Source: Massospora cicadina
Lineage: Eukaryota; Entomophthoromycota; Entomophthoromycetes; Entomophthorales; Entomophthoraceae
DNA length: 64,000 bases
Reading direction: 5' to 3'
Assembly (NCBI GenBank): GCA_022478985.1
Contig: JAKSZP010014925.1
Coordinates: 1 to 64,000, forward strand
Shown here one piece after another: positions 1 through 12,367 of the stretch. Made by a program: the position numbers and the translations under genes. Position 1 is the stretch's first letter; each line of letters begins with the position of its first letter. The notes under the pieces are model-generated. The model ran no database searches, had not been told where the DNA came from, and saw only the letters and a list, made by a program, of their open reading frames with translations.

Positions 1-3000
1 ATAGATAAGAAACCCCTAAACTGGCATCAAACCAAGTTACTTTTTTTCATCCTGATAAATGGCATAAATTAGAACTGAATATAAAAATTTATATAACCTC
101 AATAATTTACATCTTAATCAAACCTTACAATTTATGGTTATCTCCAAATCTGATCAAAGCTGTGATGCAATTACAACCGGATATTAAATAAAAAATGATG
201 TTCATTTAAACAAACAGAAACTTTTAGAGTGGTATTTATTCTGTGGATGACATATGAAAGAAGTTTACTAACTATTTTAGTATCAGATGGTCTTAAACCA
301 TGAGAAGGATTTAATGATTTTCATATTAAAGTATAACTGAGATTTTTAAAACCTTGCAATGAAAGAGAGATTGGCAAAATATGTTTTAAAAGGGTGGGGC
401 TATGCATGCCATAGCCCTGATTCAGTGTGGAATGATCTGGGAAGGGATGATGATTTGGTGAAAAATTTAAGGGCCATCTCAAAGTGGACAGTGGTGTGGG
501 ATATATATACAATAGAGTCTACATTTGAACATCTGATTCAGCATGTAGGAATGAGGTGTGTATGTTTCAGATAGTTGTAACATAGGCTAGGACCCATAAA
601 AAAGTGGTGGCATCCAGACAGGGTTTGTTTAAATTGAGTCTTGGAGTGGGTGTCCAGTTTATGGTGATACTTGAGGAAAGTTTAGTCTCTAGGACAGAAA
701 GGGGTTATATCTAAACAGATGAAAAGTGTTGAAGATGGGAGTTAATGGTATTGGTGCAGTGAGGATAATTCCTATGTTGGAGGGTTGGGCCAGTAAAGTT
801 TCCTGTCCTTTATAAGCAGTGGAGTACCCACCATAACATATTAGCTACTTTAACTAATAGTAAATGGTGGTTAAAATTCTACCAAAGCCTGTTAAGGTTG
901 ATTTTTGTAGAGTATATAAGGCTCTTGAGTATTCTTGTTCATATAGGAAGTCTGTCCAGTGGATTGAACAGGGTTTCAATAACTAAATTATTATGAACAA
1001 TTTCATGGTAATAGGTGCTAAGTCTGGGGCCATTCCAAATGTATGGTAAAGCATGATAAGCCTGTGCACCTAATCAAAGAAAGACCAGAAGAGCCTGGTT
1101 CCATTAAGCTTTTGATAAAATTTTGAGTTGATAGATCAGATAGATTTGTCATTAATTCTTTAAGAAAGAGCAGTGATGCTCTAGAAAATCATAGAGAAGC
1201 ATATAATGCTTAGTAGATGCAGGGTAATGGATGATTGAAAATATACTGGGATTCCATCTGGGTGTGTTATAATCCAATGGGTAAAATATAATACCAGGAG
1301 GCATCCATCTTAGTGACTCTTGAGAGGGGCGTCATAAAGGTTACATAAAGAGTAAATATATAAAGCATATATTGAAATCCCCATAATTAAACTGAGTAGG
1401 AAGGGGAAACCCTCATGGGCAGAAGAGGTAGGAAGGATGATGTTCCCTACATATTCTCAACTGTTATATTTGGATTATTTGAATTGGAATAATACAGGGA
1501 CACATAATGGACCTATTGTACCAATTTGGTAACAAACAGCAGGTCAAATTGAGGTTGCAAGTGCGTTCAGCATGCACAAGAGATTGGCAATGATGATTGG
1601 AGATATTTTCTAGAACAAGATCAATCACAATGTGGCAAGTTGTTAATTTAATGAAATTGAAACACTCCCTCCATGATTATTGAGAACATTTTAAAGCTGG
1701 TAGTGTGATTTATCAGATTAACTTGAAAGCCTAGTGGCATGGTTGAAGGGCAGATTTCACAAACAGTAAGCTAAGGAAAGATAGGCTTATTTGAAGGAAA
1801 ACTAAGATAGAGAACAAATTGGCAACATACTTTAAGGAGGTCATGGATCTTTATAAGATGGGAAACGAAGAAATTGAGGAGCTCAAGGCACTGTAATAAG
1901 CTTTGCTCCTGCAAAAATCTTTATTTGGAGTGGTCTAGAAAGAGGGTTATGGGTTGGCAAAATCCTCAAAAGTCTGTATCAGATCATAAAAGCTTTGATA
2001 TTGGATTTCCTGGATAGTAAACAATTTAAACTGATAGAACTAATCTTTCACAGATTTGCTTGGATTGTCAGATTGCACAGCCAGTTTTGCAAGATTATGT
2101 TTCAACCTGTTGATAATTAGGGTAAACTTAGAAAATCGATCAGTTTAAGGGATTGATATGCAATATGTTTAAAAATGATCATTTTTGACTATTTAATATT
2201 AAGTAACAATTGGAATTTTTTTAATCTTTTCCTATATGTTGGAGGTATCTTGACTAGAAGTGTGATGAAATTTAAGATAATGCTGGAGGTCCCTGATTTG
2301 TAACACCTCCTTTAAACCTCCTTATATCATTGAATAAGGCGGAAGAAGTAAAAGGGTGCAGAGAGGGAGGTTATTTGAAGGCAAGGCAGTAACCCATCGC
2401 TCCTCTACCACATGAGCCAAGTCACTTAGCTGAGATAATGGAGCCACTGGAGGCATGGGGTCCACCATATGCCTAAAGTGTTACTGCTTGCAATCTAGGT
2501 AGAAGTGCTGAAAATATAAAGTTGAAATATCCTTTTTTTATAAAAGGAAGTATTCCACCTTTTGGGTCATTAATTAGGAAATAATTTATATGTTTCTCAG
2601 ATAGTTTGATGGAAAGAAGGGCTACAACTTTCTGAAGGAGACTAGGAGTCTCAGGATGCGATGCTCAGAAAGCTTCTTCTGGTTCCTCTCAGTTAGAGCA
2701 GCCTTTAGCGCTCACACAGTTACTTTTATAGGTGTGGTAGCTTCTACAGGCTATTAAATACTAGACTAAGTAGAATAGAACATTGAGGGAAAGATTGCTT
2801 CTACTTTTCCTCCTAGGAGTCAAGTTCATGGGGTGGGTGGTACTTTCAATTTAAAAATTTCTTATAGTCTTCTACAGCTTTGGACAAGTGGACCCATATA
2901 AAATTTGGGGTTTGCGTAGATGATTCAGACAATTTTCAGCTCCTGGAACTATGAAAGTGAGGTGAGTGCCAATTTGAGAGGAGGGCATTTATTCTAAATT

Positions 3001-3353
3001 AGCCTCATAGGTGAAGAAACTAGTGGAGGAATGGGAGCGTTGTTATAAACAAATTGAGCTAGGGGTAAACCTTATGCCCATGTGTTAGGCATGATGAGGC
3101 TTAAAATAGCCGGCATGGCTCCAGAGTTTTAGCACCCTCTTGGTTTGAACATCTGATTAGGGGGAAATAGGAAGTTGACCAGCAGGGCTTTATCAGGAGA
3201 AGGTTAAGAAGAGCACTAAAGGATCTAGTGATAAATTGGGGTTCATGTTCATTTAATATTTCTTTGGGAATGCCAACATAGGAAATACATGTAACATGAA
3301 CTGGGCTACCATGTCCTCAGAAGTGACCACAATGTTGCAAGAAATATAAGAGC
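1..3353 (-). mobile_element. L0: decayed minus-strand Ty3/Gypsy (chromovirus-like) remnant
   Basis: No sustained reading frame survives here. The stretch is recognised by relatedness to the L1 copy at 47-50 kb. Both contain the phrase gtgactcttgagagg (near 1312 and 48221), followed by similar order and spacing of short blocks, including caggtcaaattg (near 1543 and 48468). A block around acatgagccaagtcact recurs near 2410 and 49734. L1 and L2 read on the minus strand, so L0 is assigned there too. It would correspond to the part upstream of reverse transcriptase (gag side). Only short spurious frames are present, such as 359-574. Its right edge is set by the start of the H LTR. Family assignment is an inference. 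Confidence 0.4.
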
Positions 3354-4017
3354 TGTTAAAACCAGCAATTAGACATCATATTTCAGATGCACAGGTACAC
3401 ACAAACAACAACACCAAATATTTTTTTAGAGACAGCAATCTGGGTGAAAAACTTAACAACAAAACTTTATTATTAGGAATAGGGTTTTAAAAATTAAAGA
3501 AAGGTGCATACCATAGTATCTGATACTGCCAGTTTTCTCAAAGGCTCACTATATCAACTTTATAGTAGACTTTAATTATTTATCTAGAAAAAAACTCCTT
3601 AAGATTACAATCTTACTCAGATACAATCTATAACATATTCTCATTGGTAAATTTTGTAATCACTAAGAATTACTTAAGAGCGGTAACCTACTGGCGTAAT
3701 ATCCAAATTAGGACAGAAAAGAGAGTGATTAGAGTTCAGGCATTTCCAACGTAAAATTATTATGTCAAGTTGTAACTGAAGTATGACAGATGTAATATTT
3801 AACAGTGGCTGCCTATTATAATTATAGGGACCCTATCAACAATGTATATGCTGATGCAGGGCAAAGTAGCAGATTAATAATTGGCCAAATTCATGTTAAA
3901 CGTGGGCTGCGTGCTACATTTATTACTAAGAGCAGATTAAATCCGTTATTTAAAACATTAGTTTATATAAAATATAATAAAAATTTTAGTAGATAGCTGG
4001 TCAAATTGATATCAACA
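3354..4017 (-). repeat. H 3' LTR (minus orientation)
   Basis: It aligns by eye along most of its length with 35427-36203, for example accatagtatctg at 3511 and 35580, and taatatccaaattagg near 3697 and 35767. On the minus strand it opens TGTTGATATC and ends TAACA. The copy is shorter than its partner because a block of about 100 bases, present near 35960-36060, is missing. A purine-rich tract (minus gttggagtaag) abuts it at 4018. Confidence 0.65.
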
Positions 4018-4030
4018 CTTACTCCAACTT
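4018..4030 (-). other. H polypurine tract remnant
   Basis: On the minus strand the bases immediately before the LTR read ttggagtaag then TG. This matches the position and form of the tracts before the A, B, D and E 3' LTRs, which all end in a purine run followed by taa or aag. Confidence 0.4.
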
Positions 4031-5340
4031 TACCAAACATCAAGTAACAAAGATGAGTGGGAGTTTGGTAATTTACTGAGAGCCCATGGCTGTAAAGTTG
4101 AAGGGCTGATAGTACATCTAAAGGAACTTAGCATGCGCTTAATTGATAAGGTAGTCATTAGTAGCATCCTTTATAGTGTAGCATATAGAGATGTACTTGT
4201 ATACAATCTTGAAGAGATCTTTCCAAGTGTGCTCTAACTTACTAGTCCTTATAAAAGCATGGTTGTCGTAATACTATACCAAACCCCAATGCTAAAGTAG
4301 GCAAGGTCTGGCAGTACTTGTTATGAATGATTTAGACGCAACTTTATGAGCTATCACATTATAATATGAAGAGCTTTGTAGCAGTATTAAAGTTCATGTA
4401 AGCTTATCAAGATAACTATTGGACCTCATGATCTCTGCTTTAACACATGAGTATAAGAGCGGAGGTATCATAAGATGCTTTCCATGTAATGACTCAAATG
4501 GTGAGTGCCATAAGGCTGAGTGATATGTTTTTATCGCCAAACTTGCGGAAGACAAAAAGAGGTTCCATTTAAACGTTTTGCCAGTGACCAACTTATGCAA
4601 AAGACCCAGAGTAATATTCATATGTTCAACAGTACTGATAGTCTCAGGGTAAGAATTGTAGACAATACCCCTCTTTTACCCATCAGCTTATTGAGTTTAG
4701 TGATCATTAAGGGCATAAGTTAGTCCCATTATCAGTTAAAATAAACTGGGGGCTCTCATGGCTATAAATTTTATCTTACAAAAAACTTAGTGGTGGTTGC
4801 CGCGCCCAATTTCTTAATTTTATCCTCCACACATTTACTAAGATGATTGATGGCCAGAATTATATACCTTAATTTTTTTAGTATTGGCCAAGGGGCTTGC
4901 AACTTAAATAGATACTGCGTGCCAAGCAAAATTAGGTATGATTAATTGATATGATTTTGCTTTCTGATAAAGCTTTCACTTGGAATTCTTTATATCAACT
5001 GAGCTTCTTATAAATATCAAAAGAAATTGTCTCTAACTAATATTGTGATCTTAACTGTTTGAGCGTTTTCTAAATCACATGTGCCCTATCATCAAGTGGA
5101 CCATGATGATCAAGACAGTTCACTCAGTGGGCCAGGTAAACATGACAGATTGTTTGTCACTAACAACATAAAGTAGTAGCCTTGATAACATTATATTTCA
5201 GCTTTTTCAACTTACGTTGATTCTCTAAAAATTCATTATTATACTGCTGAGTTACCATTTAGTGAACCAATTTTAGTTTTATCACCCAGTAAGGCTATAA
5301 TAGCAAACAAGAGAGTCCATCAACTTCTTAATGCTTAACA
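4031..5340 (-). pseudogene. H integrase remnant
   Basis: The minus strand encodes decayed Ty3-type integrase. The clearest piece is 4394-4621, where YHSALWHSPFESLHGKH parallels YHSATGKSPFQLLFG of element E and LPALLYS-like text follows it. These are the conserved residues after the catalytic core, where the enzyme's C-terminal part binds DNA. Upstream on the minus strand (towards 5300) the frame connects to RNase H. Stops and frameshifts are frequent and the catalytic triad cannot be read with confidence. Confidence 0.55.
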
Positions 5341-5509
5341 TTGGAATAGTGTATTTCAAAGTTGTAAGCTTGTAATTCAGACCCCAGTGGGACAGCCGTG
5401 ATTTAGGTTCCTTAAAATTTTGATAATATCTCAGAGAGGCATGTTAAGTCACCACAGTAGGATGTACGCCATATATGTAAACCTGAAATTGTTTACAACC
5501 AATTATTGA
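5341..5509 (-). pseudogene. H RNase H remnant, C-terminal half
   Basis: The minus-strand translation reads CKQFQVYIYG followed by LRYYQNFKEPKSRLSHWGL. It matches YKQFRVYLHG and LQNLREPEGRLARWAL of the related elements, which is the end of Ty3-type RNase H. Element A interrupts the frame exactly at KECLS/IIGCKQF. The other half resumes beyond A at 12851. Confidence 0.7.
5505..5509. repeat. Target-site duplication left of element A
   Basis: The bases attga abut the A 5' LTR. The bases actga follow the A 3' LTR at 12846-12850. Five-base duplications are typical of Ty3/Gypsy integration. One of five bases differs, consistent with age. Confidence 0.6.
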
Positions 5510-5987
5510 TGTTGGGAAGTTGATATGATTGGATGATACACTACCCATATTGAAGGATCACAGGAGAATTGAGATGAGTCTTGAGATTTACAAAAAGGGA
5601 TACACAAATTATATTTGAAGCGAAATGAGAACACTGAGTGAATCAATAGGGATTACGCTGAGATCTAATATAAATGAGAGCGACTTGAATAGGATTAAGA
5701 ATAAGAAGATACCAAGCCAAGGATGCATCTGGCTGGGGAATTGAGGTATAAAGATCCTGATGGAAGATAAAGAGGGGATAGTCGATTAGAAGGGAGAAAA
5801 GCACAGAGAGGTCTGTGAGATACCTTAAATAAAGGAAGGAATAAGGGGCAATAGCTCCATATATATTTTATTTGGTTTTTATCTTAAGAATCGGCGATCC
5901 TCATATCATTCAATTGGGTTGCTCAGTGGCTATACCCTGTGAAAATCCAACTCAGCAACAGCAGACATAGACGCCGAGAAATTAACA
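5510..5987 (+). repeat. A 5' LTR
   Basis: It starts TGTTGGGAAG and ends AATTAACA. It pairs along its full length with 12368-12845, which has the same length. A TATA-like stretch (ccatatatatttta, 5857-5870) lies upstream of the shared tail gttgctcagtgg. That tail motif recurs in the E, J1 and J2 LTRs and marks them as one superfamily. Confidence 0.9.
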
Positions 5988-5988
5988 G

Positions 5989-6008
5989 TGGAGCTCACTA
6001 CAGGGGCC
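5989..6008 (+). other. A primer-binding site
   Basis: TGGAGCTCACTACAGGGGCC starts one base after the LTR end. It begins with TGG, complementary to a tRNA CCA end. The same site in related form follows the 5' LTRs of B, D, E and H. I do not name the tRNA. Confidence 0.6.
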
Positions 6009-6089
6009 ACTTAGCAACTATAACGAAGAAAATACATTTAAAAATCCTCATTTGTTCCGACCTAACCTGATTGGGTTCCAAGCATGGTG

Positions 6090-8840
6090 TGCTGAAGAAA
6101 CTTGGAGGACACCTAACTCAGAACCAATCTTGTTGACTGTTACTGAAGCAGAGGATGATGAATTTATGATTACTATGCTTTTTTAGAATTGCCCGGAGCT
6201 AATGACTAACCAACATGGACATTCCACAAATGTGACTCCACAACGACTAAGAACTATTATGGAATGGTTGTTGTGTGTGTATTGCCTATATGAGGATGAG
6301 AGTGGGGGAAAGTGCCGTGTGTCTGTTTTACAATCAACTTGATCAAGAAAATTGATATGCGCTGTACATGTCTTACTTGGATGCCACTACTACTGGGTTA
6401 ACTCGCCGCCTCGGTACCCATGGAATTGAGGAATATTTAGTTGCTTATATGCAACCTTCAATTCGCCAGCTGTTATGAGTTCTGGCTCGCCATAACATTG
6501 AAATTGGAGATGTGTTGCGGTTCACCCAAGAACAACAGCATGATATTTGCCTCTTGTTGGACCATCTTGATTGCTTGTTCTTGGAAATACAAGGGGCGCT
6601 GGCACAGATGGATCATTTTGTCAGGGATGTTCACTGTCAGTTGGACCTTCTAGTACCACAGTTAAACTCAGAATTACCTCGAGTAATAAGAGAGCTATTA
6701 GAACAGCATAGTCTATCTGCGGATTGGATTCAGGATGTGAAAAGCTTGGGAAATAATATGGAGCGCTGTATGATGGAGCTAACTGAATGGGCGGAAGCTC
6801 TTGAAGCCAAGATTACTCAGCTCAAGGAAAAATGTCCCTGATTGAACTGCAATTGGTGGCCCAAGTTGGCTCTCTATTGACAGAATTAGATCAACTCTGT
6901 ATTGATTGGGATACACAGCAAACGTCTGATAATGCGCTCATTCTTTGGTCAACATCTACCGAGTACCTCCAGATCATTTATCAAGTTTCACGGCTAGAAG
7001 TCATTAGCCAAATGGAATGTCAATGAGTCTCCCCTCCCTCTATTGGTAAGATAACTGATTATGCGGACTTTCAAGCCCGTATTGAGACCCTTCAGCAGGC
7101 CAATGAGGAATCATTGAAAGAATGATCCTTCCTTTTTAGCCAAATAAAAAACGCCAACCAGCAAGCGGAAAACGCCAGACAAAAACAAACCCGCATGCAG
7201 AATAGAATTGAGGAAGTTCTTTTGCAATTACAAACTATTGAACAAACACTGAATGAGGAAAAGGAATTTCGTCTAGAATTATATTGGCAATATAGCACGC
7301 TGCAATGTGAATGGCAGATGTATGGTGTAGATGTGCTGTAGTTAAACTGGAACAGCTTATTAGTGAACAGTTCTTGGGGCATGCTGAAGCTGGGGAAAAC
7401 AGGGCAGTTAGTGGTGACTTGGGAGAAAGTTATGGATCCACAAACGAGTATCCATTGGGCAGTACAACAGACTCTCATATGAAAACACTTCTTCTGATTC
7501 TGCCTTGACGAGCTCAAGCTCATCTGGACGGCGCATGTTAACACACCAAACAATAATTCCCCTAGTCGCTCTGAATCCAGTTCGCCTGGCCCTTACAGCT
7601 GAAACTGAGAGCTGACTGAATTAATCCGTATTGAAAAGTTGCCTCCCTTCAGTTGTAATGGAAGACCTACATGGGTATTTTAAATGGTTCAAATTCGCGG
7701 TGGAAGGGGCTACTGATCAATGGAAAACGAAGTTGTTACTATCCACTTTAGATCTGGAGAGTGCTGACCAAGTGACGTGCTATCTTCCCAATTTTTTAGT
7801 GTTTTACACCCAATTAAAAGTGATAGTTATCCAGCTGTTCAGAGGCGCTAACAAGATGTCCCAGAGAAAAGCTGAATTTATGACTATCCAGTTTAATCAA
7901 AATGGGACCTTGTTGGAATTCGCGAGCAGCTTTTGGCAGAAGCTCACATTTTACTTGGGGCTAATATTTTAACCATCGAGGATGTAAGTATAGTGATGAC
8001 AGCGGCGGTCAAACCATATCGTGAACTCTATAACACTATGTCCCATATGTTGGACTGGGATACCAGCCTCATTCAGATCATAAACGCCTTACGATGACTC
8101 TCTGCCACAAATGGCGCCCCCAATATAGCCTGAAAGACCTTCGTTGCTCCCACTCCCTCCTTTTCCAAATATTGGATGCAGCAACCAGGTTATCAGCTAC
8201 TGGAACGTAATTGCTGTTCACATAATTCATTAGACCCTTTCTGTCCCATGTACGCTTCACCAGTTCAACTGTGACCATGGAACCTTACTGGCAATTCTCA
8301 ACCTGGTCCTTCCAGTCCAAATTTATATATGTGCCCCTTTTACCAACACTTGCTTCCAGTGCAGACAAAAAGGAAATTACGCAGCCAATTGCCCTAACAA
8401 GCCACAAGTGTATGTCATGCCAACTATGAAAACTGAGCAGGGAAAAGCTCGAGCGGAGTAGAGATGATACGCTCTACCTACACTGAGCTTAATTCACTTG
8501 TCCCTAATACCTGCCAACCAACTTTACAAGTTAGAATCGAACCTCAATTGGACGATTTATTATACCAGCAGCTTTCACTAGATACCCCTACATCTGCTTC
8601 CGAGAGTAAGAGTTCACCCAGTTAGGCTGAGCTCCGCCAAGATGTGTAGAAACCCTATGCGTGGCAAATACTGGAACAGACTGGCTCCAGTAATACGGAT
8701 TCTTCACTGAACTTCACTCCTTTAATAGGAGTTACCATAGCTATTCTGGTGGAAAGAATTGCTAAAGAGTTTCCTCAGGTCAGCAAGGGTATTTCTTCAT
8801 TTTAAAGTAACACAAAGCTCTTGAATGTACAAGTAATAAC
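6090..8840 (+). pseudogene. gag: A gag: coiled-coil N-terminal region, capsid and zinc knuckle
   Basis: Gag forms the virus-like particle and packages the RNA. Frame pieces at 6512-6841 and 6832-7026 are rich in leucine, glutamate and glutamine with heptad spacing (for example LDHLDCLFLEIQGALAQ), which suggests a coiled coil continuing to about 7560 in shifted frames. The capsid core is at 7631-8090, ending VKPYRELYNTMSHML, and parallels VKPYPELYNVMVSLL of E. A zinc knuckle at about 8350-8400 reads CFQCRQKGNYAANC, that is CX2CX4NX4C, with Asn in place of the usual His. Several frameshifts and stops break the gene. Confidence 0.7.
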
Positions 8841-8849
8841 CTCTGATGA

Positions 8850-9390
8850 TTCCTCTTATTTGGAATTTACTTATTGCGACATATTCATGCAATTGCAAAA
8901 ATCCGCGGGATCATAGACATGGGAGCGCCAGTGAACATAGTCTCCACCGGATTAGTGGCCAAACTTATGTTGAAACTGGACGTGGACCACCGAGTAGTAT
9001 ATGGAATGGTAGGAACACATAGAACTGTGTCAGAAGAAGAATATAGCGCGTTGTTGCTACAATTTGGTTCATTCCAGGTGTCTGCTCCAGAGGTGGTCTT
9101 ACCTAATAACCACTACAATATGTTAATCAGTGTGGCTTTTATGAGGAAATTTAGTGTTGTAATAGATATGGCGGAAGAAACCCTTACTATATTCAGCCAG
9201 CAGATTCCAGTCTATTTTTTCTCTGGTGGAATCCCAACAGATTCAGTCCACTCCGGTCTGATTAATCTCGCATACAGTGATGGAGTAGGCCCTTTTCGCT
9301 ATCATCAACTAATTTGGTGGACCAAGATCCTCCCCAAGCAGATAAATGAGTATAAAGGAATCCCACATCAAGCAACACGCCCTTTACACT
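8850..9390 (+). pseudogene. A retropepsin-like aspartic protease
   Basis: The frame 8874-9437 contains IIDMGAPVNIVST, the protease active-site loop. The canonical form is D-T/S-G, and here Thr/Ser is replaced by Met. A flap-like region follows and then VVLPNNHYNMLISVAFM, equivalent to the distal hydrophobic-Gly motif; E has VVLPNNHYDMLIGAAF. The enzyme would cut the Gag-Pol polyprotein. This is the longest uninterrupted frame in A (187 codons) and it runs on into the dUTPase-like segment before a stop. Confidence 0.75.
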
Positions 9391-9397
9391 TACTGTA

Positions 9398-9622
9398 TGG
9401 ACACCAGGGCATAATAGGGACTGGGCTCAAAATGTAAGTTCCTAAGGGACTGTATGGAGAAATCCTGGCGCCTCATCAGCACTCACAACTAGAACCACAT
9501 GTGGTCTGGGTCTATTGTTTCCTGGGAATAGGGAGGTGAAGGTGTTGCTCATGAACCTACAGAAGGAAACAATAATGATTAAGCGGCACCAAGTGGTAGC
9601 TTACCTACATTTCGTCCCTATT
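9398..9622 (+). pseudogene. A dUTPase-like segment between protease and RT
   Basis: Two frames together read GTGLKM, VPKGLYGEILAPHQHSQLEPHV, then REVKVLLMNLQKE and VVAYLHFVPI. The order resembles dUTPase: T-G-L, P-G-x-Y-G, the APRSGLA motif position, G-E-V-x-V-L-L-x-N, and a final R-I-A-Q-L-like strand. The catalytic RSGLA motif is replaced by HQHSQL, and the GVID..Y motif is also lost. If the fold is right, it is a non-catalytic remnant or a repurposed domain. The same block occurs in B, D, E and H. Confidence 0.5.
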
Positions 9623-9829
9623 GGAGAAGTTCACCAAATTCATGACTTCAGCTCATGGGTAGATCTCGGACTAGCCAGCTCGCACCTCATTCAGCATACT
9701 ATCTGTAGTTTCATGAGAAGCACTCACAGGACTATTGGCGGATCAGCAAGATAAGGCTATGGCCTTACATGAAAAGTATTGGGACATTTTATTAAATATG
9801 ATTATGACCTGGGGTGCGCTCAAGGAGTA

Positions 9830-10660
9830 GCACATTGGATTGATATGGGGGATCACCCTCCCATTTGTTCGTGCCCTATTAGGCATTCTAGAGCAGAGTA
9901 AGAGGTTGTCTCCGATGAAGTGGATAAGTTTATCAAACAGGGGATGCTAGAACTGTCAAAAAGTCCATGGGAGTCGCCTGTGCTCATTGTAAAGAAGAAG
10001 AATGGCATGAATTAGGTGGTCATCAACTATCATAAACTCAATAGTGTCATGAAGAAGGATTTTTAACCTCTTTAAAGGATTAATGATGCATTAGATTAAT
10101 TGGGTGGGGCAAACTATTTTTCCGCCATGGATCTGATATCATGGTACTGGCAGATTAAGTTGCCACCAATTGAATGGGAGAAATGTGCAATCATCACCTC
10201 AAGGGGGTTGTTCCAGCCAACGCGCATGCCACAAGGATTGTGTAATGCTCCTGCTACATTCCAGCGTGCCATGGATATGATTCTAGGTGATTTAAAGCTG
10301 TCCTGCGTCTTAGTTTACCTTGATGACATCAATGTGTTTTTGTGAATGTTCACAGAGCATCTAGCCCACTTGGAGCAAGTGTTTCAGCGCCTCGCTGCAG
10401 CTAATATCAAAATTAAGCCCTGGAAGTGCCATTTCTTTAAGGATCAATTGGAATACCTCAGGTTTGTTGTGGATTCAAATGGGCTTAAACTTTAGCTGGC
10501 TAAAGTGGAAGCGATAGACAAGATGACTCGGCCAGAAAATAAGTGAGACATTCAGGTTTTCGTGGAATGGTGGGGTATTATCGATGATTCATTCCAAATT
10601 TCAGTTTTACTGGGGCACCACTTTTTGAGCTATTAAAGAAAAATGCTCCTTTCAATTAGA
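9830..10660 (+). pseudogene. A reverse transcriptase
   Basis: RT copies the element RNA. Readable motifs are SPWESPVLIVKKKN (about 9960-10010), FSAMDLISWYWQIKLP (10120-10160), GLFQPTRMPQGLCNAPATFQRAM (about 10207-10275) and the catalytic YLDDINVF, with YLDD at 10316-10327. The core frame 10100-10345 is open for 81 codons. Stops on both sides break the domain. All catalytic Asp residues I can place are intact here. Confidence 0.85.
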
Positions 10661-11105
10661 CGGAACGATGCCAAAACGCTTTTGATGTATTGCATACCGC
10701 GTTAGCAAGCGCACCCATATTGCAATACCCCAACTTTGATATTCTGTTCACAGTACAAACAGATGCATCCTTAGCTGCTATTGGGGAAGTGTTATCCCAG
10801 AAGGATGATGACGGTGTGGAACATCCTGTCACCTTTTTAGTCAGAGCCTGAATTGTCATGAGCGGAACTACACTGTAGCCAAGTGAGAGTGTTTAGCTGT
10901 GATCTACGCTTATAAACAATTTTGGGTTTATTTTCATGGGGTAAGATTCCAAGTAGTGACGGATATCGCTTCCTTGCGAAGGCTACAGAATCTGCTTGAA
11001 CCAGAAGGATGGCTCGCACTCTGAGCTCTGAAGCTGCAAGCTTACAATTTCAAGATCTTACATTGACCTGGGGCAAAACATCAAAATGCAGATTGTCTGT
11101 CTTGA
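10661..11105 (+). pseudogene. A RNase H
   Basis: Ty3-type RNase H removes the RNA strand during copying. Visible pieces are QTDASLAAIGEVLSQKDDDG (near 10760), with the first catalytic Asp in TDAS, and the later text around FHGVRFQVVTDIASLRRLQNLLEPEG. The frame then passes to the integrase zinc finger. Frameshifts occur near 10850 and 10905. Confidence 0.7.
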
Positions 11106-12310
11106 TTGCCCATGGTCGCTATCACAGCTGATCTGTCTGATATAATATTAAAAATGATGGTGAACAAATACCAGGATGAGCCGCCACAAGTGATCAAGGT
11201 GTTAGATGGACTCAGGAAGGATACCTTCGTGCGCAGGGGAGAACTATACAAACGGATTGGAGATTTGACGGTGCATTTCCCTAAGCCTTCAAATAGACCC
11301 TTGATAATCATGGATGCTCATTGGGAAGTAGGTCATGGTGGGTTGCAAAAGACACTGGAGTTTTTATAGCCCCGATACTTCTGGAAAAGCATGTACCATG
11401 ACGTGCTGGAAACTATTAGCTGTTGCCATCAATGTCAAGTTGAAAAACCTTTCCATAAGAAAACCACCTATCAATTAGTGAAGCCCCGGTATGCATGGCA
11501 TACCATTTCCATTGATGTAGTGGCCCTCTGCCAACTAGTGCCAATTGATCCAAGTACATAATTGTCGCTATCAATCATTTGACCCGATGGGTGGAGGCCA
11601 GGGCTATTAACGACTTGGGTGTGGTCACCACTGTCAAGTTTATTATATAATGTGTTATACAGCGGCATGGCTGTCTGCAGTTCATCCTGATGGACAACGG
11701 AACCAACTTTACTTTGCATATACTGCCAAAGTTAAATGAGTTGATGGCAATTCGCGGGGTTTTGACCACCCCCATACCATCCAGAATCAAATGGGATGGT
11801 GGAGCAATTTAACGGAACTCTAGTAAACATGCTCTGCAAACTAATAATGACCAGTCCTTGGATTGGAGTGCTCTTTTACCTACCACTGTGTTCACTTATA
11901 ATATCAGCTATCATTCTGCAACTGGTAAGAGCCCCTTTCAACTACTGTATGGATAACATCTGGCTCTACCTGCTTTGTTATATTCATGTGTAAAGGACAC
12001 AGGTGGTGTGAATCCTCAGCAATATCTGAGGCAATTTATGGATACATTGATCAAGTTACAAACTGAAGCCTACTCCACCAGTTTGGCTAAGAAAATTTGT
12101 GACCAGGCGGCCAATCAGAAGTGTCAGAGCAGACTTCCGTTGTTTGATGAAGGGGATTATGTGTTTTTCCATGACCAGAATGGATTTGGCAAAAAGAATA
12201 AGCTCTAGGACATCTGGGTCGGCCTGTTTGAGATTATTGAGAAGACTGGGATTGATGTATACACAATCAAGGAACCTGCGGGGGGTCAGATTATCAACTG
12301 AGTCCATGAT
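11106..12310 (+). pseudogene. A integrase
   Basis: Integrase inserts the cDNA into the genome. The N-terminal zinc finger reads AHWEVGHGGLQKTLEFL, then CCHQCQVEK (HHCC). In the core, IDVVALCQLVP supplies the first Asp near 11515 and ILMDNGTNF the second near 11690. The third acidic residue lies in the decayed [15 protein letters not shown] text near 11770-11800. The C-terminal part includes LFDEGDYVFFHDQNGFGKKNKL at about 12140-12208. In-frame stops occur at the end of the zinc-finger helix and within the core. Confidence 0.75.
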
Positions 12311-12355
12311 AAGTTCCTTAGAGCGTACAAAAAGTAAAAGCCTATTATCCAGTCA

Positions 12356-12367
12356 ACGGGGGAGTAA
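12356..12367 (+). other. A polypurine tract
   Basis: The sequence acgggggagtaa lies directly before the TG of the 3' LTR. The preceding ccagtca is shared with the tracts of B, D and E. Confidence 0.65.

Noticed and set aside
7092..7553. 153-codon minus-strand frame
   Set aside because: It is a shadow of the plus-strand gag coiled-coil region of element A, and its Cys/Phe/Ser-rich composition is typical of antisense to Glu/Gln/Lys-rich coding.
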